DNA of 64,000 nt, taken from Neptunicella plasticusilytica. GTDB taxonomy: Bacteria; Pseudomonadota; Gammaproteobacteria; Enterobacterales; Alteromonadaceae. Position 1 is the stretch's first letter. Each line of letters begins with the position of its first letter. Shown here in pieces: positions 52,543-61,131 of this stretch. The stretch is taken from positions 1,302,001-1,366,000 of the forward strand of contig NZ_CP150481.1 in NCBI RefSeq assembly GCF_047922965.1, in the 5' to 3' direction. A program made the translations under genes and the position numbers. The notes beneath the pieces are model-generated. The model had not been told where the DNA came from. It did no database searches and saw only the letters and a program-made list of their open reading frames with translations.

Positions 52543-52781
52543 AGTTGATATCCACTCTTGCAGAAATAATTGTTTCGTCAGCTTGCTGTAAACAGGTGAT
52601 TTAACAATCCGGAAAAAACACTACAGAAAACAGATGGAATTTTATAAAAGTTATTCTAAAGCATTCTGGCGGTGAAATGAAAAGTTAGTGCAAGTTGATG
52701 CGCGCCACAGTCGGTATTAACTTGTTGAATGACTCACATGAATTTATATCATTATTGTGAACAGTCCCGGCTTGTATAAGA

Positions 52782-52805
52782 CAAGCCGCTTTTTAAAGCG
52801 GCTTG
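52782..52805 (-). terminator. hairpin overlapping the pullulanase stop codon
   Basis: CAAGCCGCTT and AAGCGGCTTG form a 10-base perfect stem with a 4-base loop holding the pulA stop codon (minus strand). No clear T run follows, so it may be a weak terminator or an mRNA-stabilising structure. Confidence 0.5.
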
Positions 52806-55800
52806 ATAGTGAGCTTGGGGTTTGCCAAATCAGTCGCATCTAATTCAATTATTAATTGAGAACTAGTACCGAGATTGATATTCAGGTTATCGTTTGAACC
52901 TGGCTGCAATATGACTGTGTTATCTAAAGATACCGTGATATTGCCGCCTAAATTAGGACCGCCACTACCACCCCAATCCTGATCGGCGATTTTGAAATAG
53001 TAGGTTCCCGCCGGGATACTGTAGGTTCCGCTGTATAGGCCATTACCCTGGTAATTTAAGGGCTGACTGGTGCCCCAACCATTCATCTCGCCGCGTAATA
53101 ACGGAATATGATTACCATAAGGAGGTGGTAGTGCGTTGGGGTCATCGGGAATAATGGTTAACAACGGGTTATTGCGGTTGGACGCATCCAATACAAAGCG
53201 ATACATACCATCGGCTATCAGGCTTAAACTGAGATTGTTGGCATAGTTGCTCAGGCTTACTTGTGATCCTATTGGCACTAAAAAATCACCACCTATATTT
53301 ACATCAGAAAACCCTTCGTTGGCAATTTTGAATTGATAATCTCCCTGTAATAATTCGGCATCCAGTATGTACTTGTCGCCACCTTGATAAATGAACGGCA
53401 ATGACGTTCCCCAGCTATTGAAGTCGCCGCGTAGGTAAAGGGTCTGTTCACCATAAGGAGGCAGGGCGGACAAACCAAGACCTTGCGCACCCTGCTGCGG
53501 TTTAACAAATACTGCTGTGGTTAACGCGGGTACGCTAAATGTGCCTTCATTGAAGCTGGCGTTTTGTACTCTGGCATCTGCCGAATGTTGTTGAGTTTGG
53601 TGCAACTCGAAATTACTGGCATGATTGATATAAAACGATTGCTCAGCGCTACTGCCGTTAATCAGCACTACAATCGCGTCGTAGGCATTATCCAGATCGG
53701 TTAAGCCTATGCCGTCATCCAGACTCATCACAATTAAGCCTTGGGTTTGTTGACTGCCCACATTATGGAACTTAATCCGCCTGGTAATATCTTCTGCGTT
53801 ACTGAGCCTGAATAACTTACTATTACTGCGAATGCTCAGAAATTCTTGAAATAAGGCAGTCGATAGCTGGATGTCATTACTGCTAAATTCTGCATTGGGG
53901 TTGGCGCTAATAGCCCCGATTGTGCCCCAATTAGTCTGATTATCCTGCGCCAGAGGTAAGCCAATGTTCCAGTTGTTAGTATTTTGACTAAAATCAACCC
54001 GGTTGAACCAGTCACCGGCATCATAAGTGTTACGATCCATCGATTTAGAACGGATAAGATCGGAGCCCATTTGCATAAAGGGAATACCTTGGCTCAATAA
54101 CGGGATAGATAACGCCACATTCTGGATCCGCACTCTGTCAGCGATGCTCATTTCGGCGGGTAAACTATATTGCAATTTATCCCACAGGGTCTCGTTGTCG
54201 TGCTTGGAGACATAATTAATGGTATCAGCCGGATCATTGCTGTAACCGGCAGGCTGTCCATTCCATTGGTAATCATAGGTGGTTAAATAGGCATCGCTGG
54301 CGGCAACAAACTGGTAGCTGCTGATATTAGCGACTAAACCGACGCGGATCACATCTTGCTCACTCACACTACCTCCGGTAAACAGCGCGGCGTTGCGCAC
54401 TGCATCGCGTTGTCGGTCGGAATAGGTACCAATTTCGCTCCCTGCCATATTGAGTTGTGAGGCTTGTTCAAAACGACGGTTATTGGCTACTTCCCCAAAA
54501 TTCCAGCCTTCGCCGTAAAAGTAGGTATCGGGGTCGACGGCTCGAACGGCTTCTCTGGCGTTGATAATAGCCTGTTTGGGAATATGTCCCATCAAGTCAA
54601 ACCGGAAACCGTCAAAGCCAAAGTTTTTAGCAAAACTGACTAAGGAGTCATCCATCAGCTTGGCCATCATTTTGTGTTCGGTGGCGGTATTTTCGCAGCA
54701 GGTGGAGTGTTCAATGTTGCCGCTAATTTCATTCAGACGTTGGTAATATCCGGGAACCACTTTGTCCAGTACCGAGTTATCGTATAAACCGGACGAGGCG
54801 GTGTGGTTATACACTACGTCCAGGATTACTCGCAGCCCAATTTGATGTAATGATTGATTCATGGCGCGCATTTCCAGAATACGACTGGCTCCGTCAGGAT
54901 CGGTGGCATAACTGCCTTCGGGCGCGGCAAAATGTTGGGGATCATATCCCCAGTTAAAACCATCCATCGCGCGCATCGATTCGACCAGCGCTTGTGCCTC
55001 GCTGCTGGAAGGCTGATAACTTTCCAGTACCTCCAGTAAGGTGCTGGTGTTGTTTTCTACTTCACACACAGGTGCATTGGTTTTGAGTTGACATAACTTG
55101 CCCACCGTATCAGTCACATCAACCCGTAATGCTGTATTTTCCTGGATCGAGGCAATATCGTTAGCGGGCAAGACATGGAAATGAGTTAATCCCGCAGCCT
55201 GTAATTGCTGCAAATGTTGCATAGGTACGGAGTTAAGTTCGGTAAAGGCTAAATATTTACCACGATGAGCGATGCTGGTACTTTGATCCAGCGCACTGAA
55301 ATCACGAATGTGGCCTTCGTATATCACTGCATCTTCCGGTTCGGAAATAGTTGGAACACTGTGTCCATCCCAGTTAGCCGGTTTTAAATCGTTATCCTGC
55401 AAGTTTACAAACTGGGTGTAACGACCATTAGTAGACAAGCTAACCGAATAGGGATCTGTAGTATCTAATACCTCAATTTGTTCAGTTAAGGGATGATATA
55501 CGGTGATTTGATAACGATAAAATTGCCGGTCAAGCGTGGTTTTATTGCCGGTATAGGACCATATTCCGGTTGCCTCGTCCCAGATCATAGGATAGCTGGC
55601 AACAGGTTGCTTATTGGCATCAAAAATATCGATATTGACCTGGTTGGCAGTGGGTGCCCAAAGCGCTGCGGTGATAGTGTCAAGGCTATAAGTTAAACCT
55701 AAACTGGCTTCATCGGCATCATCGGTTGTACTGGTATAGAGTGAATCCAGCAAGTCAGCAATTTGTACACGGGTGGCTTCGACTACATTACCTTCCCCAT

Positions 55801-56848
55801 CCAGCGCCACGGCCAATAACTGCTGCTTGGCCCATTGCTTGGCTTGTGCAGTGCTGAGCCCAAGACTAAAACCGCTAAAACCATGCAACTGTGGATTTTG
55901 ATTATATATATCCGGGTCGGCATTTGTGCTAGCCAGGGCAATATAGTTTTTACCGCTTAACGCGACGATATCAGCATCTGATAAACTGGCATCATCGTCA
56001 TGATACAGACGATATTCTGCCGCTTCGGCTGATGTTAACCACAACAATGTATGGTCGTTCATCCAGTGCGCTTTGGCACCGTCGATAGTTACAGGGCGCG
56101 ACGTTAAAGGTTGATAATAAATATCGGCATAGCCGTCAAAAGTAAATCCTTGCTGGCCGTTGCCAGGCTCAAAAAGGCTGTTGTCGGGTCCCAGTGCTTT
56201 GTTATCTCCCTGGTGAATAATAAAATTGTAGCAGGAGGCACCTAGCTCCAGAGTTAAAATGTAATAGGCACCATAAGAGGGATGGATCCCGTCGGCAGGG
56301 TAAGGATTGGTCCAGTTACTAAAATGAGCGTCATTGCTGGTGGGAGGCGCATAGTTTCCGCAGCCTTCACCATTCCAGATATGCAATCCCCAGCCATCAT
56401 AGTTATTATCAGTACGTTTATAAAATAGCGCAATTTGATTATCTGCCAGTTCCAATCCTGTGCCGGGCTCATCAAGGTTAATCTGTAAGCGCATTTGCAT
56501 GGATAAAAGGGCGCGAATTAAATCCAGCTTGACCACGAAATTATGCGATGCGCCGTTTGGCAGCGCGTTAATGTCTAATGTTATAAAGGGGACATTGGTG
56601 TCGCTTTGATTATCACTGGCATTCATTATGGGGTGGCTGCTGGTATCAAATAGTACCCGCATCGGAGCGTTAATATCTGCACCTTGATTGGTAACTGTTA
56701 CAACCGAGCTGTATTGACGGTTAACCCGATCGAATACCGGTCTGGGCGAATAACTAAATTCGATACTGTCAGCGTTTTGCCACTCGGCATGAGTGACTGG
56801 CGCCAACAGCAATAGCAGAAATAAACCTGTCCAGTTAAATAGTTTCAT
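52793..56848 (-). CDS. pulA: secreted multidomain pullulanase (type I, alpha-1,6-glucosidase)
   Basis: A 1351-residue exported enzyme that cuts alpha-1,6 branch points in pullulan, starch or glycogen. After a signal peptide (about residues 1-21) come an N-terminal beta domain, a CBM41-like domain (GWGLHIWNGEGCGNYAP, about 150-250) and a CBM48-like region. The GH13 catalytic core has the pullulanase motif FNWGYDP (about 629), nucleophile Asp in DGFRFDLMGH (about 751), acid/base Glu in YGEGWNFG (about 779) and KHDN (about 877). Two tandem C-terminal modules (about 1150-1250 and 1265-1351) share GDFNSWGTS/GEMNGWGTS and FKIA motifs. It is probably cotranslated with the PEP-CTERM gene, whose stop overlaps its ATG (ATGA). 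Confidence 0.93.
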   Translation of the reverse strand: MKLFNWTGLFLLLLLAPVTHAEWQNADSIEFSYSPRPVFDRVNRQYSSVVTVTNQGADINAPMRVLFDTSSHPIMNASDNQSDTNVPFITLDINALPNGASHNFVVKLDLIRALLSMQMRLQINLDEPGTGLELADNQIALFYKRTDNNYDGWGLHIWNGEGCGNYAPPTSNDAHFSNWTNPYPADGIHPSYGAYYILTLELGASCYNFIIHQGDNKALGPDNSLFEPGNGQQGFTFDGYADIYYQPLTSRPVTIDGAKAHWMNDHTLLWLTSAEAAEYRLYHDDDASLSDADIVALSGKNYIALASTNADPDIYNQNPQLHGFSGFSLGLSTAQAKQWAKQQLLAVALDGEGNVVEATRVQIADLLDSLYTSTTDDADEASLGLTYSLDTITAALWAPTANQVNIDIFDANKQPVASYPMIWDEATGIWSYTGNKTTLDRQFYRYQITVYHPLTEQIEVLDTTDPYSVSLSTNGRYTQFVNLQDNDLKPANWDGHSVPTISEPEDAVIYEGHIRDFSALDQSTSIAHRGKYLAFTELNSVPMQHLQQLQAAGLTHFHVLPANDIASIQENTALRVDVTDTVGKLCQLKTNAPVCEVENNTSTLLEVLESYQPSSSEAQALVESMRAMDGFNWGYDPQHFAAPEGSYATDPDGASRILEMRAMNQSLHQIGLRVILDVVYNHTASSGLYDNSVLDKVVPGYYQRLNEISGNIEHSTCCENTATEHKMMAKLMDDSLVSFAKNFGFDGFRFDLMGHIPKQAIINAREAVRAVDPDTYFYGEGWNFGEVANNRRFEQASQLNMAGSEIGTYSDRQRDAVRNAALFTGGSVSEQDVIRVGLVANISSYQFVAASDAYLTTYDYQWNGQPAGYSNDPADTINYVSKHDNETLWDKLQYSLPAEMSIADRVRIQNVALSIPLLSQGIPFMQMGSDLIRSKSMDRNTYDAGDWFNRVDFSQNTNNWNIGLPLAQDNQTNWGTIGAISANPNAEFSSNDIQLSTALFQEFLSIRSNSKLFRLSNAEDITRRIKFHNVGSQQTQGLIVMSLDDGIGLTDLDNAYDAIVVLINGSSAEQSFYINHASNFELHQTQQHSADARVQNASFNEGTFSVPALTTAVFVKPQQGAQGLGLSALPPYGEQTLYLRGDFNSWGTSLPFIYQGGDKYILDAELLQGDYQFKIANEGFSDVNIGGDFLVPIGSQVSLSNYANNLSLSLIADGMYRFVLDASNRNNPLLTIIPDDPNALPPPYGNHIPLLRGEMNGWGTSQPLNYQGNGLYSGTYSIPAGTYYFKIADQDWGGSGGPNLGGNITVSLDNTVILQPGSNDNLNINLGTSSQLIIELDATDLANPKLTIKPL

Positions 56849-57525
56849 AGCAGCTTGTCCGTATTAGAGGAACGTCGACGAGCAATCAGTGCTGTGAAGC
56901 CCAATAGTAACATTGCGGTGACGGGCGGCTCGGGAACGTCGTTGCTAACAACGGTTAATGCAACATTGTCGATCAGTAGCGAAGACGAAAATGAACCGGG
57001 ATTAAATCCCCCTTCAAGAATAAAATTCAAAAACCAGCCGGATTGATTGTTAAAGCTGCTATCGAGCATGGCTGAAAAAGAGCCGGATGCATAAATGGCG
57101 GTTGAATCAATTAAAAAGCCGGGATTGCCGTCCGCAGCCGTCGGGAAGTTCAGATCATTGGTTAATATGACAGAAAATAAATCTGCACTGATGGTTTGAT
57201 CATCAAAGCCGCTAAAGTCCCAGTCAAAACTTAACTGGAGCTGTTGGTCGGCTGCAACGGTTAAATCAAGTTCGGTAAACAGACTGTTGGCAACAAAAGC
57301 ACTGGCGCCGCGAGTAAAATCGAGACTAATTTCCGCCTGGCATTCGCCAGCGTTGTTAAGCATATTGAAATCGTTAGTGCTGCCGGGATCGCCATTTCCA
57401 TCTGTGTCTTTTTGCCAGCCGTTAAAATTGCAGGACTGGAAATCACCGTTAGCGATTACTGCAGCATGGCTAAGAGATGATGCGAATATGCACAGGCATG
57501 CAAGTATTTTTGTTGTAGCTTTCAC
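56845..57525 (-). CDS. PEP-CTERM sorting signal protein
   Basis: A 226-residue exported protein with a signal peptide (about residues 1-22, SLSHAAVIAN), a beta-sandwich-like middle (DFQSCNFNGWQKDTDGNGDP, LQLSFDWDFSGFDDQ) and the C-terminal PEP-CTERM signal: VPEPPVTAMLLLGFTALIARRRSS. That signal directs proteins to the exosortase/archaeosortase system, which moves them to the surface or into exopolysaccharide. No exosortase gene is in the window. Its stop overlaps the pullulanase start, so the two are translationally coupled; it is the first gene of the pair. The middle may bind carbohydrate, by analogy only. Confidence 0.87.
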   Translation of the reverse strand: MKATTKILACLCIFASSLSHAAVIANGDFQSCNFNGWQKDTDGNGDPGSTNDFNMLNNAGECQAEISLDFTRGASAFVANSLFTELDLTVAADQQLQLSFDWDFSGFDDQTISADLFSVILTNDLNFPTAADGNPGFLIDSTAIYASGSFSAMLDSSFNNQSGWFLNFILEGGFNPGSFSSSLLIDNVALTVVSNDVPEPPVTAMLLLGFTALIARRRSSNTDKLL

Positions 57526-57728
57526 TGGAGCGGCCTCTTTGTTGTTGTTTCATACAATTGATAAATAACTTGCTAACAAATTATTTACAGCAGCACTTTA
57601 GTTGAACAAAAATTATGCGACCATCGAAATTAGTCAGAAAAAAGATGAATACGTATGCAGGCAGTTACAGATTAAGACGCTACAGGCTAGTCGTGTAAAT
57701 TAACTTAACTTTATGAATTTTAATGACT

Positions 57729-58565
57729 TTAATTATTTTTGTCGGGCAGCGTATGAGGATATAAACGACTGGCTGGTTGCTGTTCAAACTGGTTGAGCAA
57801 ATCATTGAACAGACTGTCTTTAATCAGTTTGTCAAAAGAGCTGATGACATCTTGTATGCTGTCGTCCTGGAGCCGGCAACATTGCTGGTAATCGGTAATC
57901 AGCTGGGTCAGTTTTATATGATGTTTTTGTTGGAGTTGCTGGTCGGCCAGCACAAAAAACCAGGCACCGCTCCAATAGGCGGCCGGGTAGCGTTTTTTTG
58001 ACATTAAATATTGGGCAATCTGGGCGGCCGGTCGCTGGCTGTCAAACCATTTAAGATGTGGCCGCAGCTTGTCTTCGTAATGTTGCAGTGGAGGACCGTC
58101 CAAAATACCTTTGTCGGCCATGACTTGATATTGCATAAAGCTGGCAAACCCTTCGGAAAACCAGGAATACTCTTCCCCGACATAGGGTATCGCCAGATGA
58201 CTTAGCTCGTGGTAAATCGTCCAGTCATTAATAAAGCTTTCTAGCGGAAAACGGCTGGTAACATAAAACTGGATACTTTCCTGTTTGCCGCGATTGGTAT
58301 GCGCCCAGGGAACAGGCTGTATTGATTCGCGTGGATAAAGCTGCAATACCAGCGGTCGCGGGTAAACCCCCAGCGTGGCGCGAGTTGCATTGACGCCTGT
58401 TGTCAGCCATTGTTTTAACTTTTCTGCATCCTGCCGGTTAAAATAAGACAGGCCCCGGACGCTGAATTTATTGTAACCCGCCTCGTTGTTATCCATGTTT
58501 GTATCGGCGTAGACAACGTGACTGGCAAACAATACTAAGGTTAACAATAACCAATGTAATTTCAT
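57729..58565 (-). CDS. secreted gluzincin-like metallopeptidase
   Basis: A 278-residue secreted protein (291 residues if the ATG at 58604 is used; no good ribosome-binding site separates them). After a signal peptide ending near HVVYADT, the zinc motif HELSH is at about residues 119-123, with the third ligand Glu in WFSEGFASFMQY about 15 residues on. This is the peptidase MA-like or DUF2268-like gluzincin layout. The context is glycan degradation, so it may process a secreted enzyme or surface protein. It lies about 200 bases upstream of the PEP-CTERM gene on the same strand. Confidence 0.75.
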   Translation of the reverse strand: MKLHWLLLTLVLFASHVVYADTNMDNNEAGYNKFSVRGLSYFNRQDAEKLKQWLTTGVNATRATLGVYPRPLVLQLYPRESIQPVPWAHTNRGKQESIQFYVTSRFPLESFINDWTIYHELSHLAIPYVGEEYSWFSEGFASFMQYQVMADKGILDGPPLQHYEDKLRPHLKWFDSQRPAAQIAQYLMSKKRYPAAYWSGAWFFVLADQQLQQKHHIKLTQLITDYQQCCRLQDDSIQDVISSFDKLIKDSLFNDLLNQFEQQPASRLYPHTLPDKNN

Positions 58566-58721
58566 GTTGATCAATAACATTGTTGGGTGGAGAAGCATCA
58601 TCATGCCAGCATCACTGTTTTATTTAAATTGTTTGATGTCATTCCGCATCACTGCAAGGTGGCTTTCGTTCCTGCCAGTATCCTGATATAACACGGGCTT
58701 TCCGACTATAAACAAGTATTT

Positions 58722-59864
58722 ATGAGCAACATAGCAATTCCGTACTGGCGCTTATCAGGCTTTTACTTTTTTAATTGTGCAGTATTGGGCGCTATTTTGC
58801 CTTATTGGGGCCTGTACATGCAGTCAGGTGGCTACAATACCTGGCAGATCGGTTTTATCGGCTCAATTTTGCTGGCCACCAATATTGCTGCGCCCAATGT
58901 TTGGGGCTGGTTATGTGACCGCTTTAACCAGCGCAGGATGCGGGTGATCCGCATGGGTACTTTTGTCGGTTGTGTCAGTTTTGCCGGTGTGTTTTTTGAG
59001 TCCGGTTTCGGGTTGATGTGTTTGTTTATCGCCGGATGCAGTTTTTGTTGGCAAGGTCTCAATTCCCAGTTCGAGATGATCACCCTGGCACACCTCCAAC
59101 ATCAGAGCCACCGTTACGGCCGCATCCGTTTATGGGGGTCGATTGGTTTTATCGCAGCGGTGTTTGGCCTGGGATGGTTATTCGATCAAATTAGTTTGCA
59201 ATGGTTACCCGCAATTACCCTGCTGTTTTTACTCTGTATGTGGGGCGTGACCTTAACCATAGAAAATAAAACAACAGCATCTGCGAATGAGCCGCAGGGG
59301 AGCTTTTTACAAGCTTTAAAACCGCAGGTGGTGTGGGCAACGCTACTGAGCATGCTGATCCTGTACATTAGCATGGGCAGTTATCTGACATTTTTCAGTT
59401 TGTATCTGCAACAGGCAGGATACGACAAAACCACCACGGGAAGCCTGTGGTCCTTGGCGGTTGTGGCAGAAATACTGATGTTCTTGCTGATGCCATTGCT
59501 AATGACCCGCTATTCAATCCGCAGCTTGCTGTTGGTCAGTCTCGGCTTAACTGGCTTGCGTTGGTTGGGGATCGCAGCCTATCCAGATTCACTACCGTTA
59601 CTGGTGATATTGCAATCTCTACATGCGTTCTCATTTAGTGTGACCCACACTGTGGTTATGCAGGTTATTCGACAATTTATTCCGGTTAATTGTCAGGGAC
59701 GGGGACAAGCCCTGTATAGTTCACTTTGTATGGGCATAGGTGGTGCGCTAGGCGCCGCGCTGGCTGGCTGGATTTGGCCATTGGGCCCCGGTTTGGCCTT
59801 TTATATGGCGTCGGGGTTTGCGGTACTGGCCATATTACCTGTGTGGAAATGGGTCAAAAGTTAA
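58722..59864 (+). CDS. MFS transporter (PPP/HcaT-like), predicted sugar uptake
   Basis: A 380-residue transporter with about twelve membrane helices. The MFS_1-like fold is visible in WQIGFIGSILLATNIAAPNV, the loop DRFNQRRMRVIRM after helix 2, and the repeated second half (FSFSVTHTVVMQVIRQFIP). The family includes 3-phenylpropionate transporters and several members in saccharide loci of marine bacteria. Between the pullulanase and alpha-glucosidase genes, and next to a LacI regulator, uptake of a mono- or oligosaccharide product is the most likely role. It ends two bases from the convergent LacI gene. The substrate is inference. Confidence 0.85.
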   Translation: MSNIAIPYWRLSGFYFFNCAVLGAILPYWGLYMQSGGYNTWQIGFIGSILLATNIAAPNVWGWLCDRFNQRRMRVIRMGTFVGCVSFAGVFFESGFGLMCLFIAGCSFCWQGLNSQFEMITLAHLQHQSHRYGRIRLWGSIGFIAAVFGLGWLFDQISLQWLPAITLLFLLCMWGVTLTIENKTTASANEPQGSFLQALKPQVVWATLLSMLILYISMGSYLTFFSLYLQQAGYDKTTTGSLWSLAVVAEILMFLLMPLLMTRYSIRSLLLVSLGLTGLRWLGIAAYPDSLPLLVILQSLHAFSFSVTHTVVMQVIRQFIPVNCQGRGQALYSSLCMGIGGALGAALAGWIWPLGPGLAFYMASGFAVLAILPVWKWVKS

Positions 59865-59866
59865 GA

Positions 59867-60883
59867 TTATTTTCGAACCGGTGCCGTACTTTTGCGGATA
59901 ATCAGCTTGTGCGGCAGAATTCTGACTTTCTGCTCCGGCTGATGTCCTTCAATCAAATCCAGCAAGGTCGTAATACAATGTTGGCCAATAGCTTCCATAG
60001 GTTGTGCCACTGTGGTTAGCGGCGGTGCGCAATACTGGCTGAGCGCAATACCATCTACGCTGATCAACGAAACATCATCGGGTACCACAAATTCCAGCTC
60101 ACGCAGGGCGTGTAACGCACCAATCGCCACTAAATCACCAAAACAGAAAATAGCCGTCGGACGATGACGATGTTGCATAATCGCCTTGACCCCCATTTCG
60201 CCAGACAATGAGGAATAATCGCCATAGTAGATATACTTGGGATCGAGGCTCAGTCCGGCTTTTTCCAGTTCGGTTTCAAAGCCTTTTTTACGCGCCATCA
60301 CACTGGGCAGGTTTTCCGGACCGGCAATAGCAGAAATATGTGTGTGGCCAAGAGAGAGCAGATGTTGGGCCGCCGTTTGTCCAATGGCAAAGTTGTCCAC
60401 CCCCACTTTGTAGATATCGTCACATTCAATAAACTCTGAGGAGTTAACCATCGGCGGCAATTGTTCAGCAATGGACCGTTTGGAATCGATATCAAAAGGG
60501 ATCCGCTGTGAATTAGTGATCACCCCATCGGCCTGGCGATTCTTTACCATTTGTGCAAAGGTGCGCTCCAGCTTCGGATTGTCCTGGGTGTCGTTAATAA
60601 TCACCGAGTAACCCCGTACTGACGCGATCTGCTCGATAGCGCGAACTATCGGTGCGAAATAGGGGTTGGTAATATCAGGCAGCATCACGGCAACATTGCG
60701 TGAACGGCCATGACGCAAGCTGGCTCCTAATCTATTGGGAGTGTATCCCAATTGATTTATCACCTTCATCACCTTGTCGCGGGTCCGTTGGGACACGATT
60801 TCTGGCGTATTTAACACTCTGGACACTGTTGCCTTGCATACGCCAGCCTTGTCAGCAATATTCTGAATGTTAAAACTTGACAT
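59867..60883 (-). CDS. LacI family transcriptional regulator
   Basis: A 338-residue regulator. The N-terminal helix-turn-helix NIADKAGVCKATVSRVLN with hinge RTRDKVMKVINQLGYTPNR is followed by a sugar-binding periplasmic-like core. LacI members in glycan loci bind a pathway sugar and release the operator. A 14-base operator-like palindrome lies in the gap before the GH31 gene, which this gene faces away from. The MFS gene ends two bases from its stop. It is the probable local regulator of the GH31 and neighbouring genes. Confidence 0.94.
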   Translation of the reverse strand: MSSFNIQNIADKAGVCKATVSRVLNTPEIVSQRTRDKVMKVINQLGYTPNRLGASLRHGRSRNVAVMLPDITNPYFAPIVRAIEQIASVRGYSVIINDTQDNPKLERTFAQMVKNRQADGVITNSQRIPFDIDSKRSIAEQLPPMVNSSEFIECDDIYKVGVDNFAIGQTAAQHLLSLGHTHISAIAGPENLPSVMARKKGFETELEKAGLSLDPKYIYYGDYSSLSGEMGVKAIMQHRHRPTAIFCFGDLVAIGALHALRELEFVVPDDVSLISVDGIALSQYCAPPLTTVAQPMEAIGQHCITTLLDLIEGHQPEQKVRILPHKLIIRKSTAPVRK

Positions 60884-61046
60884 CTAAAACCTTAATTCGA
60901 AAAGAAAATATCCATTAAAACAGCTATTCCAACAGGCGCAACCGATTATGTCAGATTGTTTCATAAACGCCAAACTCTAGTTGTTAACAGAATGTGGTAT
61001 TTATGAAACATCATGTTTGACAGGGATTTCATTAGTAGGTAATTTA

Positions 61047-61060
61047 AGAAACCGATTTCA
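61047..61060. promoter_or_regulatory. LacI-type operator
   Basis: AGAAACCGATTTCA fits the LacI-family consensus TGnAAnCGnTTnCA at all fixed positions but the first. It lies 72 bases before the GH31 start in the divergent gap. A weaker copy with AACCGATT is at 60937-60950, nearer the LacI start. Confidence 0.6.
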
Positions 61061-61131
61061 TTTTTGCAAGTTTATTCACAAAATAATTGTCTGGATAGAC
61101 AAGTCTACGGATAAACAATGGGGTTTATATT

